A stretch of 64,000 bases of DNA from Microbulbifer variabilis (GTDB lineage: Bacteria > Pseudomonadota > Gammaproteobacteria > Pseudomonadales > Cellvibrionaceae). Every line of letters begins with the position of its first letter. Position 1 is the first letter of the stretch. Made by a program: the position numbers and the translations under genes. Below the pieces are notes generated by a model, which saw nothing but the letters and a program-made list of their open reading frames with translations, did not search any database and had not been told where the DNA came from. This document shows, piece by piece, positions 27,886 through 37,324 of the stretch. The stretch covers positions 1,347,001-1,411,000 of the forward strand of contig NZ_CP092418.1 in assembly GCF_023716485.1 (NCBI RefSeq), written 5' to 3'.

Positions 27886-29196
27886 ATGGCGCGTATTTTA
27901 TTTTTTTGGCTTGTGCTGATCGCCTTGATGGCCTGTGGCGGCAAAGATGATAAGCAAAAGGCACCGCCACCGCCTCCTGTAGAGGTGCTGGTGGTGCGAG
28001 AACAGCCGGTGATTCCGCGCTTTGAATTTGTCGGCCGGGTGGAGGCCACCGATGAGTATAAGGTGCGCCCCCGCGTGCAAGGTTATATCCAGAGTCGCGA
28101 TTTTAGAGAGGGGGAAACGGTTAAGAAAGGGCGCCTGCTATTTGAAATAGATCCGCGCCCATTTATCGCTGAATTGGATAACCAAAGCGCCAATTTGGAG
28201 CGCGCCGAGGCGACTTTGCGGATCGCTGAGCGCAATTATCGACGTGGTCGCAAGTTGGTCGCTACAGGTGCTATCAGCCAGGTGCAGATGGATGAATTAC
28301 TGGGCACTTTTGAGGAAGCTAAGTCACAGGTCGATGCAGATCGTGCCAAAGTGGAAAGTGCCCGCCTAGACCTCTCCTATACAAAGATTTACGCGCCACT
28401 TACCGGTCGCATTGGTCGTACTCAGTTTACTGAGGGTTCCCTGGTGGGACCTGATTCGGACCCGCTCACTACCATCGTCAAGATGGACCCAATTTATGTG
28501 TTGTTTGAGGTTCCTGAAAACCAACTCTATGCCGTACAGGTGGATGCCGAGCGCCGCCGCCGGGAGGGGTTGCCGCCAACGAGGCTGGATGTGCGTATAG
28601 AGCTGCCGGATGGTAATTTTTACCCCTATCAGGGCCGGATTGTATTTATCGATAACCAGATAGACCCCAACACCGGCTCCGTAGCGGTACGCGCACTCTT
28701 TCCGAATCCGGGCAGCCTACTGGTGCAAGGACAATTTGCTCGGGTCTCAATCCGTTTGTATACCGGCAGTGAGGCACTTAAACCGCTGGTGCCGCAATCT
28801 GCAGTGCTGGAGGACATGCAGGGGCGTTACCTCTTTGTGCTGGGTAAGAAAAATATTGCTGAAAAACGCTATGTCACTTTGGGGCAGCGGGAGGGGGAGC
28901 TCTGGGCGGTTAATCATGGTTTAGTTGCTGGGGAGTCGGTCATCGTTAACGGTTTGCAGCGGGTTGTTGCGGGCAAGCCAGTGACCCCTCAAAACACGCC
29001 GCGGAACCCCTACGACGCATCAGAAAAGCCGGCAGAGCCCGCAAGCGGTGGCGCTTCTCCCGTAGGTAAGCAAAGTACCAAACAGCCTATAGGCTTCGGG
29101 CAGGGGACACTGCTTCCCGATGACATGGAACTTCCTGAAGGTGTGGAGGAGGGCGAACGCCACCGATACGAGGGACAAGAGCATGATTATAAATAG
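27886..29196 (+). CDS. RND efflux periplasmic adaptor (membrane fusion) lipoprotein
   Basis: A 436-residue adaptor with lipobox LIALMAC (Cys17), so it is anchored to the inner membrane. Domains in order: lipoyl/barrel-sandwich half (YKVRPRVQGYIQSRDFREGE), an alpha-hairpin (residues about 100-160), second lipoyl half (LSYTKIYAPLTGRIG), beta-barrel and membrane-proximal domain. The Pro/Gly-rich C-terminal 70 residues are a poorly conserved tail. It pairs with the permease 32 nt downstream to form an AcrAB/MexAB-type multidrug pump; no outer-membrane channel gene is in the operon. Confidence 0.92.
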   Translation: MARILFFWLVLIALMACGGKDDKQKAPPPPPVEVLVVREQPVIPRFEFVGRVEATDEYKVRPRVQGYIQSRDFREGETVKKGRLLFEIDPRPFIAELDNQSANLERAEATLRIAERNYRRGRKLVATGAISQVQMDELLGTFEEAKSQVDADRAKVESARLDLSYTKIYAPLTGRIGRTQFTEGSLVGPDSDPLTTIVKMDPIYVLFEVPENQLYAVQVDAERRRREGLPPTRLDVRIELPDGNFYPYQGRIVFIDNQIDPNTGSVAVRALFPNPGSLLVQGQFARVSIRLYTGSEALKPLVPQSAVLEDMQGRYLFVLGKKNIAEKRYVTLGQREGELWAVNHGLVAGESVIVNGLQRVVAGKPVTPQNTPRNPYDASEKPAEPASGGASPVGKQSTKQPIGFGQGTLLPDDMELPEGVEEGERHRYEGQEHDYK

Positions 29197-29228
29197 CCCG
29201 CCTGAAATGGGGGGGGCTTAGTGAATTT

Positions 29229-32200
29229 ATGATCAGTGCCTTTTGCATACGGCGGCCCCGTTTCGCCTTTGTCATCTCCATACTGATCTCTCTTGCGGGT
29301 ATTCTCTCGTTGCCATTATTGCCGGTGGCGCAATTTCCAGAAATTACTCCAGCCACAATAAACGTCGCAGCCAATTACGCCGGGGCCAGTGCTGAAGTTG
29401 TGCGCGATAGTGTTGCCGTGCCCATCGAATCCCAAGTGAATGGCGTGGAAGGCATGGATTATATGTCCTCCACCAGTGGCAACGATGGCTCTTATAGTCT
29501 CACGGTAACGTTTAAATCTGGTTATGACGATGATATCGCTCAGGTCAATGTACAGAACCGTGTGGAGCAGGCCACGCCGCAATTGCCAGAGGATGTAAAG
29601 CGCGATGGAGTGGTGGTTTCCAAGCAAAGCACCACTTTGCTATTGGTCGTGAACTTATTTTCTCCTGAGCAGAAATTCGATGAACTTTTCCTAGCCAATT
29701 ACGCAGAAATTTATTTGAAGGATGAGCTGGCGCGCGTATTGGGTGTGAGCAGCGTAGTTATTTTTGGCTCGCGCAATTACGCCATGCGCCTGTGGCTGGA
29801 CCCGAATAGGATGGCGTCCCTGGACGTTACCACCGAGGATGTTATCAGCGCGGTACGGGCACAAAATGTGCAGGTAGCGGCTGGGCAGATTGGCTCGCCG
29901 CCCATTCGCAAGGACCAGCAATTTCAATACAACATCCTGGTGCAGGGGCGCCTGGTGAATCCCAAGGAATTTGAGGAAATTACTATTCGCGCCAAACCCG
30001 ATGGCGCCATGGTAAAAGTGAAAGATGTGGCGCGGGTGGAATTGGGCAGTGAGTCCTATTCCTCCTATGGGCAATTGGATAACCAGGCTTCGGCAGTGAT
30101 CGGTGTTTATCAGTTGCCGGAAGCCAATGCCATTGAAGTGGCTGACGGCATCAAGGCCAAGGTCAAAGAGCTTTCCCAGCGTTTTCCAGATGGCCTAAAG
30201 GCAGAGATCCTCTACGACACCACTCTGTTTGTGCAGGCCTCTATCAAAGAGGTGGTGCAGACACTATTTATTGCCCTGATTTTGGTGATCGCGGTGGTCT
30301 TCCTGTTTTTACAGGATTGGCGCTCCACCCTGATCCCCGCTATTGCCATCCCTGTTTCACTGGTGGGCACTTTTGCATTGATGCTGGCGTTTGGTATGAC
30401 TATTAATACCATCACCTTGTTTGCGCTGATTCTAGCGATTGGCATAGTGGTTGATGATGCGATTATTGTGGTGGAAAACACCCAGCGACTGATGAGTGAC
30501 GGCCTAACGCCAAAGGAGGCTGCGTTGCAGTCTATGCGTGAGGTTACTGGGCCGGTCATTGCCACTACGCTGGTGTTGTTTGCGGTGTTTGTACCGGTCA
30601 TGTTGATGCCGGGTATCACCGGAAAAATGTATCAGCAATTTGCGGTTACTATTTCTATGTCGGTCGCGATTTCCTCCCTTAATGCGCTTACCCTGAGCCC
30701 GGCACTTTGCGCCAGTATTTTAAAAGTGGGTAAGGAGGGCGAAGTTGCCGGAGTGAAAGAGACCGGGGTATTTGGTTTTTTCAACCGAGGGCTGCATCGC
30801 TCCACCAATTTTTATGTGGGCATGGTAAAAGCCTGCGTAAAGATTCCGCTAATCGGAATTATCTCCGTTATCGGTATTTTCCTGCTGGCTTTTTGGTTAT
30901 TTAGTAGTATCCCCACTGGCTTTATCCCGGACGAGGACCAGGGCACGTTTATGCTACACGTGCAATTGCCGGATGGTTCCTCCCTGGAGCGCACGGGCCC
31001 GGTGGTGAATCAGGTTACAGACATATTATTGGAAGAACCCGGTATGGCCCATGTGGTGGGTGTGCCCGGCTATAACCTGCTTACCAACAGTGTCTCATCT
31101 AATACCGCAATGATGTTTGCGGTGTTAAAACCCTGGGATGACCGCACCAGTGAAGAGGATCACCAGTTCGCCATTATGCAGCGGGCACAGAAAAAACTGG
31201 CGCAGATACCCAACGCACAGATTATGCCTTTTGTCATACCACCCCTGCCGGGTATCGGTACCGTGGGAGGGTTTGAATTTGTGCTGGAGGATTTGCAGGG
31301 GCGCAGTATTACAGAATTATCACAAGTAATGATTGATCTGTTGGGCGCGGCCAATCAGCGATCGGAAATTTCCCAGGCCTTCACCAGTTTCCAGGCGGCT
31401 ACCCCACAGTTGGAATTAAAGATCGATAAAGAAAAAGCGCACGTACTCGGTGTTCCATTGCCAGAGGTTTATTCCACCCTGCAGACTTTTCTGGGCGGAT
31501 ATTACATAAACGACTTTAATTTATATGGCAAAGTATTCCGAGTGATCGCCCAGGCAGATGCGCAGTTTCGCGATGACGAACAAAATCTGGCGGGCTTCTA
31601 TGTGCGCGCTAACAGTGGTGGTCTGGTGCCGATTACCTCGGTCTCCACTATTGAGCCGGTTGTGGCACCACAAACCATCACCCGCTACAACCTCTATAAC
31701 AGCGTGACGATTAATGGCGCTCCAGCGTCGGGTTACTCCAGTGGTCAGGCCATGGATGCCATGGAGGAGCTGGCCTCCAGGCTGCCGGAAGGCTACGGCT
31801 ATGAATGGACCGGGATCAGTTTACAGGAGGTTACCTCAGGCAATCTGGCTCCCATCCTGTTCAGTTTGGCCATAATATTTGTGTACCTGTTTTTGGTGGC
31901 CCAGTATGAGAGCTGGAGTATTCCTATTGCGGTGCTCTTGTGCGTGCCTATTGCGATTTGCGGTGCCATGTTGGTGGTGTGGCTTGCCGGATCTATCAAT
32001 AATCTCTATACCCAGATCGGTTTGGTATTGTTAATTGGTATGGCGGCAAAGAGCGCAATTTTGATTGTTGAGTTCGCCTGTGTGGAACGGGATAAAGGCA
32101 AGTCTATTGCCGAGTCTGCGATTTCAGCCACCCGCTTGCGTTTCCGGGCAGTATTGATGACGGCTATGTCGTTTATTCTCGGAGTGATACCGTTGTTGGT

Positions 32201-32393
32201 AGCCACAGGCGCGGGTGCCGTAAGCCGTATTTCCCTGGGGTTGGTCGTGTTTGGCGGTATGCTCGCAGCCAGCCTGTTTGCCACTTTACTGGTGCCTGTG
32301 TACTACGCGTTGGTGCAGGCGCTTCGTGAGAAGCTCAAAGGGGGCTATACGCCTCAACCCCAGCTGGATGCAGCTTCGGCTGAGCGGCAGTAA
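29229..32393 (+). CDS. RND efflux permease, HAE1 family (AcrB/MexB type)
   Basis: A 1054-residue inner-membrane proton/drug antiporter. It starts MISAFCIRRPRFAFVISILI and has 12 predicted transmembrane helices with two large periplasmic loops. The proton-relay pair is visible in GIVVDDAIIVVEN (TM4), and the TM10-12 region contains GMAAKSAILIVEF. It exports hydrophobic compounds with the adaptor encoded upstream and a TolC-like channel encoded elsewhere. No local repressor is adjacent, so regulation is unclear. Confidence 0.94.
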   Translation: MISAFCIRRPRFAFVISILISLAGILSLPLLPVAQFPEITPATINVAANYAGASAEVVRDSVAVPIESQVNGVEGMDYMSSTSGNDGSYSLTVTFKSGYDDDIAQVNVQNRVEQATPQLPEDVKRDGVVVSKQSTTLLLVVNLFSPEQKFDELFLANYAEIYLKDELARVLGVSSVVIFGSRNYAMRLWLDPNRMASLDVTTEDVISAVRAQNVQVAAGQIGSPPIRKDQQFQYNILVQGRLVNPKEFEEITIRAKPDGAMVKVKDVARVELGSESYSSYGQLDNQASAVIGVYQLPEANAIEVADGIKAKVKELSQRFPDGLKAEILYDTTLFVQASIKEVVQTLFIALILVIAVVFLFLQDWRSTLIPAIAIPVSLVGTFALMLAFGMTINTITLFALILAIGIVVDDAIIVVENTQRLMSDGLTPKEAALQSMREVTGPVIATTLVLFAVFVPVMLMPGITGKMYQQFAVTISMSVAISSLNALTLSPALCASILKVGKEGEVAGVKETGVFGFFNRGLHRSTNFYVGMVKACVKIPLIGIISVIGIFLLAFWLFSSIPTGFIPDEDQGTFMLHVQLPDGSSLERTGPVVNQVTDILLEEPGMAHVVGVPGYNLLTNSVSSNTAMMFAVLKPWDDRTSEEDHQFAIMQRAQKKLAQIPNAQIMPFVIPPLPGIGTVGGFEFVLEDLQGRSITELSQVMIDLLGAANQRSEISQAFTSFQAATPQLELKIDKEKAHVLGVPLPEVYSTLQTFLGGYYINDFNLYGKVFRVIAQADAQFRDDEQNLAGFYVRANSGGLVPITSVSTIEPVVAPQTITRYNLYNSVTINGAPASGYSSGQAMDAMEELASRLPEGYGYEWTGISLQEVTSGNLAPILFSLAIIFVYLFLVAQYESWSIPIAVLLCVPIAICGAMLVVWLAGSINNLYTQIGLVLLIGMAAKSAILIVEFACVERDKGKSIAESAISATRLRFRAVLMTAMSFILGVIPLLVATGAGAVSRISLGLVVFGGMLAASLFATLLVPVYYALVQALREKLKGGYTPQPQLDAASAERQ

Positions 32394-32497
32394 CTGGCTG
32401 GGAGCCGCAAATGGAGATTGCGGTATACAGCTCGGTGTTATCACCGGGAATCGGTATGATGAACGTTAGGGAGCCTTTGTTGTATGAGGCGGGATAA

Positions 32498-33115
32498 GTG
32501 GATATGTTATCGATTATCGAAAAGAAAATTTCCCAGCAAATAGAAGAGCTGGAGGCTGGCGTACCAACAGGGCCAGAATTGTATGGCCATGCCGCTGTGT
32601 TGATTGCTCTTACCGAAGAGCCAGACCCCCATGTAGTGCTGACTAAGCGCGCCGATACACTATCTACCCATTCCGGAGAAGTTTCCCTACCGGGCGGGCG
32701 TTGGGATGCCACTGACCCCTCCCTGCAATATACCGCCCTGCGCGAAGCTCAAGAGGAAGTGGACCTGCCTATGAATCAGGTGCGGATGCTCGGCCCTCTG
32801 TGGCCACGCACTACTCGCTGGCAGGTACATGTCACTCCCTGGGTGGGGGTGATCTCACCAGATACCCATCTCAGGCCCAACCCTGGTGAGCTGGATGCGA
32901 TTTTTCGTGTGCCTTTGTCGTTTTTTCTTGACGATCCCCGTATCCGCACTGACCGAATCACTATCGATAATCAAGCTATTTATCTACCCGCCTACCAGTT
33001 TGGCGACTATGAAATCTGGGGCTTTACTGCCGGAGTATTAACCGAGTTCCTCGTTAGAATACTGGGCGCTTCTATTGGGCGCAGGGATGATGTGCCATTA
33101 CGTACATTGAATTAG
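32498..33115 (+). CDS. Nudix hydrolase, CoA pyrophosphatase type (NudL-like)
   Basis: A 205-residue protein with the UPF0035/CoAse signature VLTKRADTLSTHSGEVSLPG followed by the Nudix box (REAQEEVDL). Members cleave coenzyme A or acyl-CoA to 3',5'-ADP and (acyl-)phosphopantetheine. The start is GTG 32498 with GAGG 8 nt upstream; ATG 32504 is an alternative. It lies 104 nt after the RND permease; functional linkage is not implied. Confidence 0.86.
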   Translation: MDMLSIIEKKISQQIEELEAGVPTGPELYGHAAVLIALTEEPDPHVVLTKRADTLSTHSGEVSLPGGRWDATDPSLQYTALREAQEEVDLPMNQVRMLGPLWPRTTRWQVHVTPWVGVISPDTHLRPNPGELDAIFRVPLSFFLDDPRIRTDRITIDNQAIYLPAYQFGDYEIWGFTAGVLTEFLVRILGASIGRRDDVPLRTLN

Positions 33116-33176
33116 CCCTGCTCTAGAGGAATACTTCACGGATTCGGATTTTTTGATACTCGTTATATTGGTAGCT

Positions 33177-33683
33177 TTAATCTGATATCAGTTCACCCAA
33201 GTCTTTCCAGGCATCCTCTAAAAGACTTAACTGGTCACGAGTATTGGGATCCGCTGTGAGTATGGGAAAATTAGGATCATTCGGTAGCTTAGCAATAACG
33301 CCACGGCGGCATTGAAATAGCCAGCTGCCGTCCACCTTGACTAATTCATCATGGTATTCTGCTGCTACGGCAACGCGATAACCAGAGCGAGTCACTAAAA
33401 TAAATACTGTAGTTGCTTTGCCTGAGGCAGATTGCCCATCTTCTGAAATATGATGTAATGGCGAACAGGTAATATGCCGGCTACCCAGGTTGCTGTGGAT
33501 GACTGCATAGCGCTCTAGTTTTTCCCTTCCTCGGATTACTCGATTGCCATGCTAGAAGCGACCGCCAAGTGTAAAAAGTGACGCCCAACCTCGGGCATCA
33601 CGGTTATCGATAGTTAAAGTGTAGCGAGCAAGTAGGTCGCTAATTGCGAATCGGTCTCTGAATAGCTGTAGTTCATTCATCAT
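33177..33683 (-). pseudogene. SnoaL/NTF2-like protein with in-frame TAG
   Basis: Reading the minus strand from ATG 33683 gives a full 168-codon SnoaL-like protein interrupted only by a TAG at 33554-33552: FAISDLLARYTLTIDNRDA, then FTLGGRF-stop-HGNRVIRGRE, then NLGSRHITCSPLHHISEDG and YHDELVKVDGSWLFQCRRG. The broken paralogue at 37691-38195 has Glu (RFENG) at the stop position, so a single base change explains the lesion. SnoaL-like proteins have an alpha+beta cone fold and include cyclases, dehydratases and isomerases acting on polyketides, steroids or terpenoids. The C-terminal 72 residues could be mistaken for a separate gene. AraC and LysR regulators lie nearby. Confidence 0.85.
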
Positions 33684-33895
33684 TTTACCCACTGATTATT
33701 TCGCTTCACTATTTATGAAAGTAGCTTCTAAGGCGTGTTTCTGGAGATTATTTACAGGTGCCGCTTCTCCAGCCTGTACCCTGGTGTAGAAAAAATTAGG
33801 ATGCCGCCGAAATAACTTTTGGGTACAAAGAGGCTTTCAAAAATCTATTATTCTTGCTTAATACCATAAATGGACAGCTTAAGGATAAGCATGTC

Positions 33896-34936
33896 ATGCA
33901 GACTGATGTTTCGATAGATCGCGATAAGACTCCGTTTTTTGACTGGGTGGCCAGGACAGATGATTTTGTAGTTAATGAACGCTGGCGCCGCTGGAAGGAG
34001 CTGATGGAGGCTGGTCTACCCTACCGCTGTGAATTGTTGCTCAAGTCTCATCATAACAGCACGTATTATGGGGAGTTTGCAGTATCTTCCAATCCTGAAA
34101 CGGGAGATTCATTTGCTCGAGCCTGCTTCTCTGGGAATTCTTTCCATCGAGCAAGCAATCACTTGAGTGATGGCTATGCCAATTATACATTGATATATCT
34201 TTTATCTGGCCGTGGTGCTATACAGCGTGGGAGTTATTTTACCCCGATGAATCCCGGTGGACTCTACTTGGTTGATCTGGCGCAGACAATTACTCATGAT
34301 TTGGTTCATGAAAGTCGCTCGCTATTGTGTCGCATTCCCCGTGAGAAGCTCGAGGGGTTTCGTTCAGGTCCCAAGGATAACTGTCCTCTGACCATAGATG
34401 GTAGCAGTGGTCCCGGCCTCTTATTACGTAATTATCTTTTGCTGTTTCCCCAGGCCAAACAAAGGTGCACCTTTGCTTCTTCCCGCTTTCTCTTTAATCC
34501 GATAGCCGAATTAATTATTGCCTGTATCCAGGAGAGTCGTGGCAATTTGCAGGCGGAGTCGGAAACTCCGAGTCGCTTAAAGTCTATTTTTCAACAGGCT
34601 TGCAGGCTGATTCAAAAACACTGTTGTGACTCGGATTTGTCCGCGCCACAGCTGGCGGCGTCATTGGATATCTCAACCTCCTATTTACATAGAGCGCTGC
34701 GTTTTCATAATACCTCTTATATTAACTTGGTGAGACGTGCCAGGGTGGAGGCCGCATCCGCACAGTTATTGGCAGCCGGGAAAAATGCAAGTATTTTACA
34801 GGTGGCGTTCAATTGTGGATTTAACGGCACCAGCCAGTTTTCCCGGGCATTCAAAGAGGAGCTGGGCCTTAGCGCTTCTGAGTTTGTAAAGCGCTCTTTT
34901 GTGAAGCGGGAAAGAACTCTGGCACTTGAAAATTGA
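33896..34936 (+). CDS. AraC family transcriptional regulator
   Basis: A 346-residue regulator with an N-terminal ligand-binding region (AraC-binding-like-2 type, FDWVARTDDFVVNERWRRW) and a C-terminal double HTH: DLSAPQLAASLDISTSYLHR and ILQVAFNCGFNGTSQFSRAF. The ATG at 33896 has AAGGAT 9 nt upstream; an upstream in-frame TTG (33854) has none. It is divergent from the SnoaL pseudogene, which is the obvious candidate target, or from what used to be a longer cluster. Confidence 0.85.
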   Translation: MQTDVSIDRDKTPFFDWVARTDDFVVNERWRRWKELMEAGLPYRCELLLKSHHNSTYYGEFAVSSNPETGDSFARACFSGNSFHRASNHLSDGYANYTLIYLLSGRGAIQRGSYFTPMNPGGLYLVDLAQTITHDLVHESRSLLCRIPREKLEGFRSGPKDNCPLTIDGSSGPGLLLRNYLLLFPQAKQRCTFASSRFLFNPIAELIIACIQESRGNLQAESETPSRLKSIFQQACRLIQKHCCDSDLSAPQLAASLDISTSYLHRALRFHNTSYINLVRRARVEAASAQLLAAGKNASILQVAFNCGFNGTSQFSRAFKEELGLSASEFVKRSFVKRERTLALEN

Positions 34937-35043
34937 CCCTATCTTTAGGGGTTTTTCTTTTCATTTATAATGAATTTTATCGGATACTAAGGCTAAGGTC
35001 CTACCTGTGCTCAATAGCCCCTCAGTCGAAGATAACTCGGAGG

Positions 35044-35922
35044 CTAGTGATAAGATGACATTAATCTTCTCAGAATCTTGACGAAGTGTTGAACCTTTGG
35101 CGGAGGCCTTTTAGAAAAAAGGTGCATATAGTGAACGGGAGTTGAAGCTATTGTGACTAGATGCCTTAAGGAGTCTTCTCTAACCAATTTTTCTGCAACA
35201 ATGTCTGGTAGTCTTGCAACCCCTAAACTCATTGTTGTCATTTGTAAAATGTTATGTAGTGAATTGCAGCGTATCTTGGGAATAACTCGAATCTCTTTTT
35301 TACTACCCAGCTGATATTTCACCGGGGTGCCTTGCCAATCATTGATGATATGTTGCCAGTTGCGTAATTCGGTAAGATCGTCAGGTATTCCTCCCTGTTG
35401 CTCTATATATCCTCTACTCGCATAGAGGCTTTCCCGGAGTATTCCCAGCTTTGATACTTTGGCGGATTGCATATCCAGGTTGCCTACACGAATTGCCAAG
35501 TCTACTTGGGAATCAATCAAATTCATTGGGGCATCATCCGCCAGTAAACGAACCCCCAGCTGTGGATGCTGCTCGTTAAGCTGTCTAATTGCAGGGACTA
35601 TAACCGGCTCGCAGAGCGCGTGGGGAGCTGTGATTATCAGTGTGCCCGAGAGTTCCTTGTTATTACTTTTTAAATCGGCCAGGGCGTTGTTGTAGATATC
35701 CCGGATCTCGCGACAGTGAGCGTAGAATTGGGTTCCTGTCTCCGTCAGTGAAAGCGAGCGGGTGCTCCGGTAAAGCAACCTTGTACCGAGATCTTCTTCC
35801 AATCTAGTCACTGCCTGGCTAATTGCCGACTTGGTACGTACCAGCTTGTCTGCTGCGGCAGTAAAGCTGCGGGCCTCAACTACGGCTAAAAATATCTGCA
35901 TGTCCTCTAGACTGGGTTTCAT
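35044..35922 (-). CDS. LysR family transcriptional regulator
   Basis: A 292-residue LysR protein: HTH MQIFLAVVEARSFTAAADKL / TKSAISQAVTRLEEDLGTRL, then the co-inducer domain (GTLIITAPHALCEPVIVPAI). It belongs to the large group that includes CrgA/DsdC-like local regulators. It is divergent from the NTF2-like gene at 36037 across 114 bp, the standard layout for a LysR regulator and its target. Confidence 0.88.
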   Translation of the reverse strand: MKPSLEDMQIFLAVVEARSFTAAADKLVRTKSAISQAVTRLEEDLGTRLLYRSTRSLSLTETGTQFYAHCREIRDIYNNALADLKSNNKELSGTLIITAPHALCEPVIVPAIRQLNEQHPQLGVRLLADDAPMNLIDSQVDLAIRVGNLDMQSAKVSKLGILRESLYASRGYIEQQGGIPDDLTELRNWQHIINDWQGTPVKYQLGSKKEIRVIPKIRCNSLHNILQMTTMSLGVARLPDIVAEKLVREDSLRHLVTIASTPVHYMHLFSKRPPPKVQHFVKILRRLMSSYH

Positions 35923-36036
35923 AGTTTAATTTCACTAAACACTAATTTGGTTGAATGTGTATTTATCACAGGCGGTGCGTTAGGGCAATATGCTTATGAA
36001 AGTTAAAGATCAAGCCTTTATCAAGAGGAGTCGGAT

Positions 36037-36408
36037 ATGAACAAGCTACTTATTGAGAAAACTATTGTGGCCAGCGAACAGTGGAAGTCGTTTTTTAATC
36101 AAGGGAATGCTGAAGGCTGCGCTTCCATGTATGAACAGAATGCTCAAATGAATGCCAGGCCGTTTGGTGTATTTCTAGGTCGGGAGCAGATAAAAGCTTT
36201 CTGGCAAAACCTAGTGGCTCAGGGATTCTCTGATGTGGCTTATCAGGATACCGAGATTGAGGTAGTTGATGGTTCCTCAACAGTTCTTACCAGTAAGTGG
36301 AAGATGAACAATGCGCAAGGAGTTATCACTCGGGAACTATGGGTCCTGCAAGAGGATGGAACCATGCGCCTGCGCGAGGATGACTTTGAAGCTATAGAAC
36401 CAAGCTGA
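36037..36408 (+). CDS. NTF2/SnoaL-like small protein (intact)
   Basis: A 123-residue protein of the NTF2-like (DUF4440/SnoaL_3-type) fold: WKSFFNQGNAEGCASMYEQN, FGVFLGREQIKAFWQNL and TSKWKMNNAQGVITRELWV are the typical helix-sheet signatures. A strong RBS (AAGAGGAG) precedes it. Enzymatic function is unknown. Its divergent LysR neighbour probably regulates it. It is only distantly related to the two broken SnoaL genes of this island. Confidence 0.78.
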   Translation: MNKLLIEKTIVASEQWKSFFNQGNAEGCASMYEQNAQMNARPFGVFLGREQIKAFWQNLVAQGFSDVAYQDTEIEVVDGSSTVLTSKWKMNNAQGVITRELWVLQEDGTMRLREDDFEAIEPS

Positions 36409-36467
36409 AGGTAACAGTATAAATACTTCTGATTTTCGCTGCTAACTAGCAGTATCGCCAACGCTCG

Positions 36468-36493
36468 CTGGCCAAGAATTTTTGGCCAGTTTT
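36468..36493 (+). terminator. Hairpin after the NTF2-like gene
   Basis: CTGGCCAA / TTGGCCAG stem with a 6-nt loop followed by T4. It is a probable intrinsic terminator 60 nt after the stop. The rest of 36409-36652 holds nothing else recognised apart from a small CTGCTA / TAGCAG hairpin at 36439-36452. Confidence 0.7.
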
Positions 36494-36652
36494 AATGATA
36501 GTTATTTTATAGATATTTAATGTAACAAAAACAGATCCACCCTCGACTAAGAGGTGCCTTTTCAATTAAAGGGTGTGTAGATTTCTTTGAGAAATAAAAA
36601 GAGCAGTTTTTAATTTTTTAATTAAATTTGGTTAATGTAAAGGATATACAAG

Positions 36653-37297
36653 ATGCCAGAATATCATCATAAGTTCCAGTGTAATAAGTGTGGTATTTTT
36701 GTGGTTGAAAACGGTTCTCCGTTGCCTCCTCCGGTGATGGAACATGCCTATTACCATGCCCATAATGTTATCAGTCAGTTTGGTCCTATCTATAAGGGGA
36801 TAGCCCCTAAGCGCCGGCCAATGTTGCATTGCCAAAAATATGTCAAATATATTCAGACAGTACCGAAGGCTGGCTCTGCCCAAAATTTAGGGAATCAGGC
36901 CGTCAATAAAGTTAGAACACTAGCCAGGGACCGTGGCGGAAATGGTTCGAACACACCGAGTATGGTAGCAGTTATGTACGACAGTGTATTAGAACAGTGG
37001 TTTGAAGGATCAACAGGGAATGGAACCAGTCGAGGATATATCCCGAATACGATTTGGAACACTATTCCGGCAGAACTGGATGTAGACCGATATATCTTTG
37101 GTCGAACCTGTGCTGAGGTAGACTGCTTGAGAAGGGCATTCAGTCAGCGGCGTAAATCAGGAGAAAACAGTCAATCTATCAAAAATAGTATTTTTGCGGC
37201 TCGTCAGCCCAATAAGCACAAAGGGAAATCGGATAGAAGGCCTCCTTGTGGTGCATGTAAGGCATGGATAGCCAGAGCTGGGGCTAAAGCATATTAA
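36653..37297 (+). CDS. Putative stand-alone zinc deaminase, YwqJ-like / toxin-derived
   Basis: A 214-residue protein, no signal peptide, RBS AAGGAT 8 nt before the ATG. The C-terminal 110 residues carry what looks like a cytidine-deaminase-fold core: strand pair MVAVMYDSVLEQWFEGSTG (104-122), Cys153-Ala-Glu155 in GRTCAEVDCLRRAF, and Pro198-Cys199-Gly-Ala-Cys202 in RPPCGACKAWIARAG. These give the zinc ligands (Cys153, Cys199, Cys202) and the proton-shuttling Glu155 of the superfamily. A Cys-Ala-Glu first motif is seen in polymorphic-toxin deaminases such as the YwqJ type. The N-terminus has an extra CxxC (Cys10, Cys13) and HAYYHAHN, perhaps a second metal site. No toxin delivery domain and no adjacent immunity gene were found. 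Substrate (nucleotide, DNA, RNA or other) is unknown. Assignment rests on motifs only. Confidence 0.6.
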   Translation: MPEYHHKFQCNKCGIFVVENGSPLPPPVMEHAYYHAHNVISQFGPIYKGIAPKRRPMLHCQKYVKYIQTVPKAGSAQNLGNQAVNKVRTLARDRGGNGSNTPSMVAVMYDSVLEQWFEGSTGNGTSRGYIPNTIWNTIPAELDVDRYIFGRTCAEVDCLRRAFSQRRKSGENSQSIKNSIFAARQPNKHKGKSDRRPPCGACKAWIARAGAKAY

Positions 37298-37324
37298 TTC
37301 TTTTATTTTATTATCGAGACATTG

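Noticed and set aside
33177..33395. Separate 72-residue gene on the minus strand
   Set aside because: It is the C-terminal part of the SnoaL-like pseudogene; upstream codons are collinear with the paralogue except for the TAG and frame selection.
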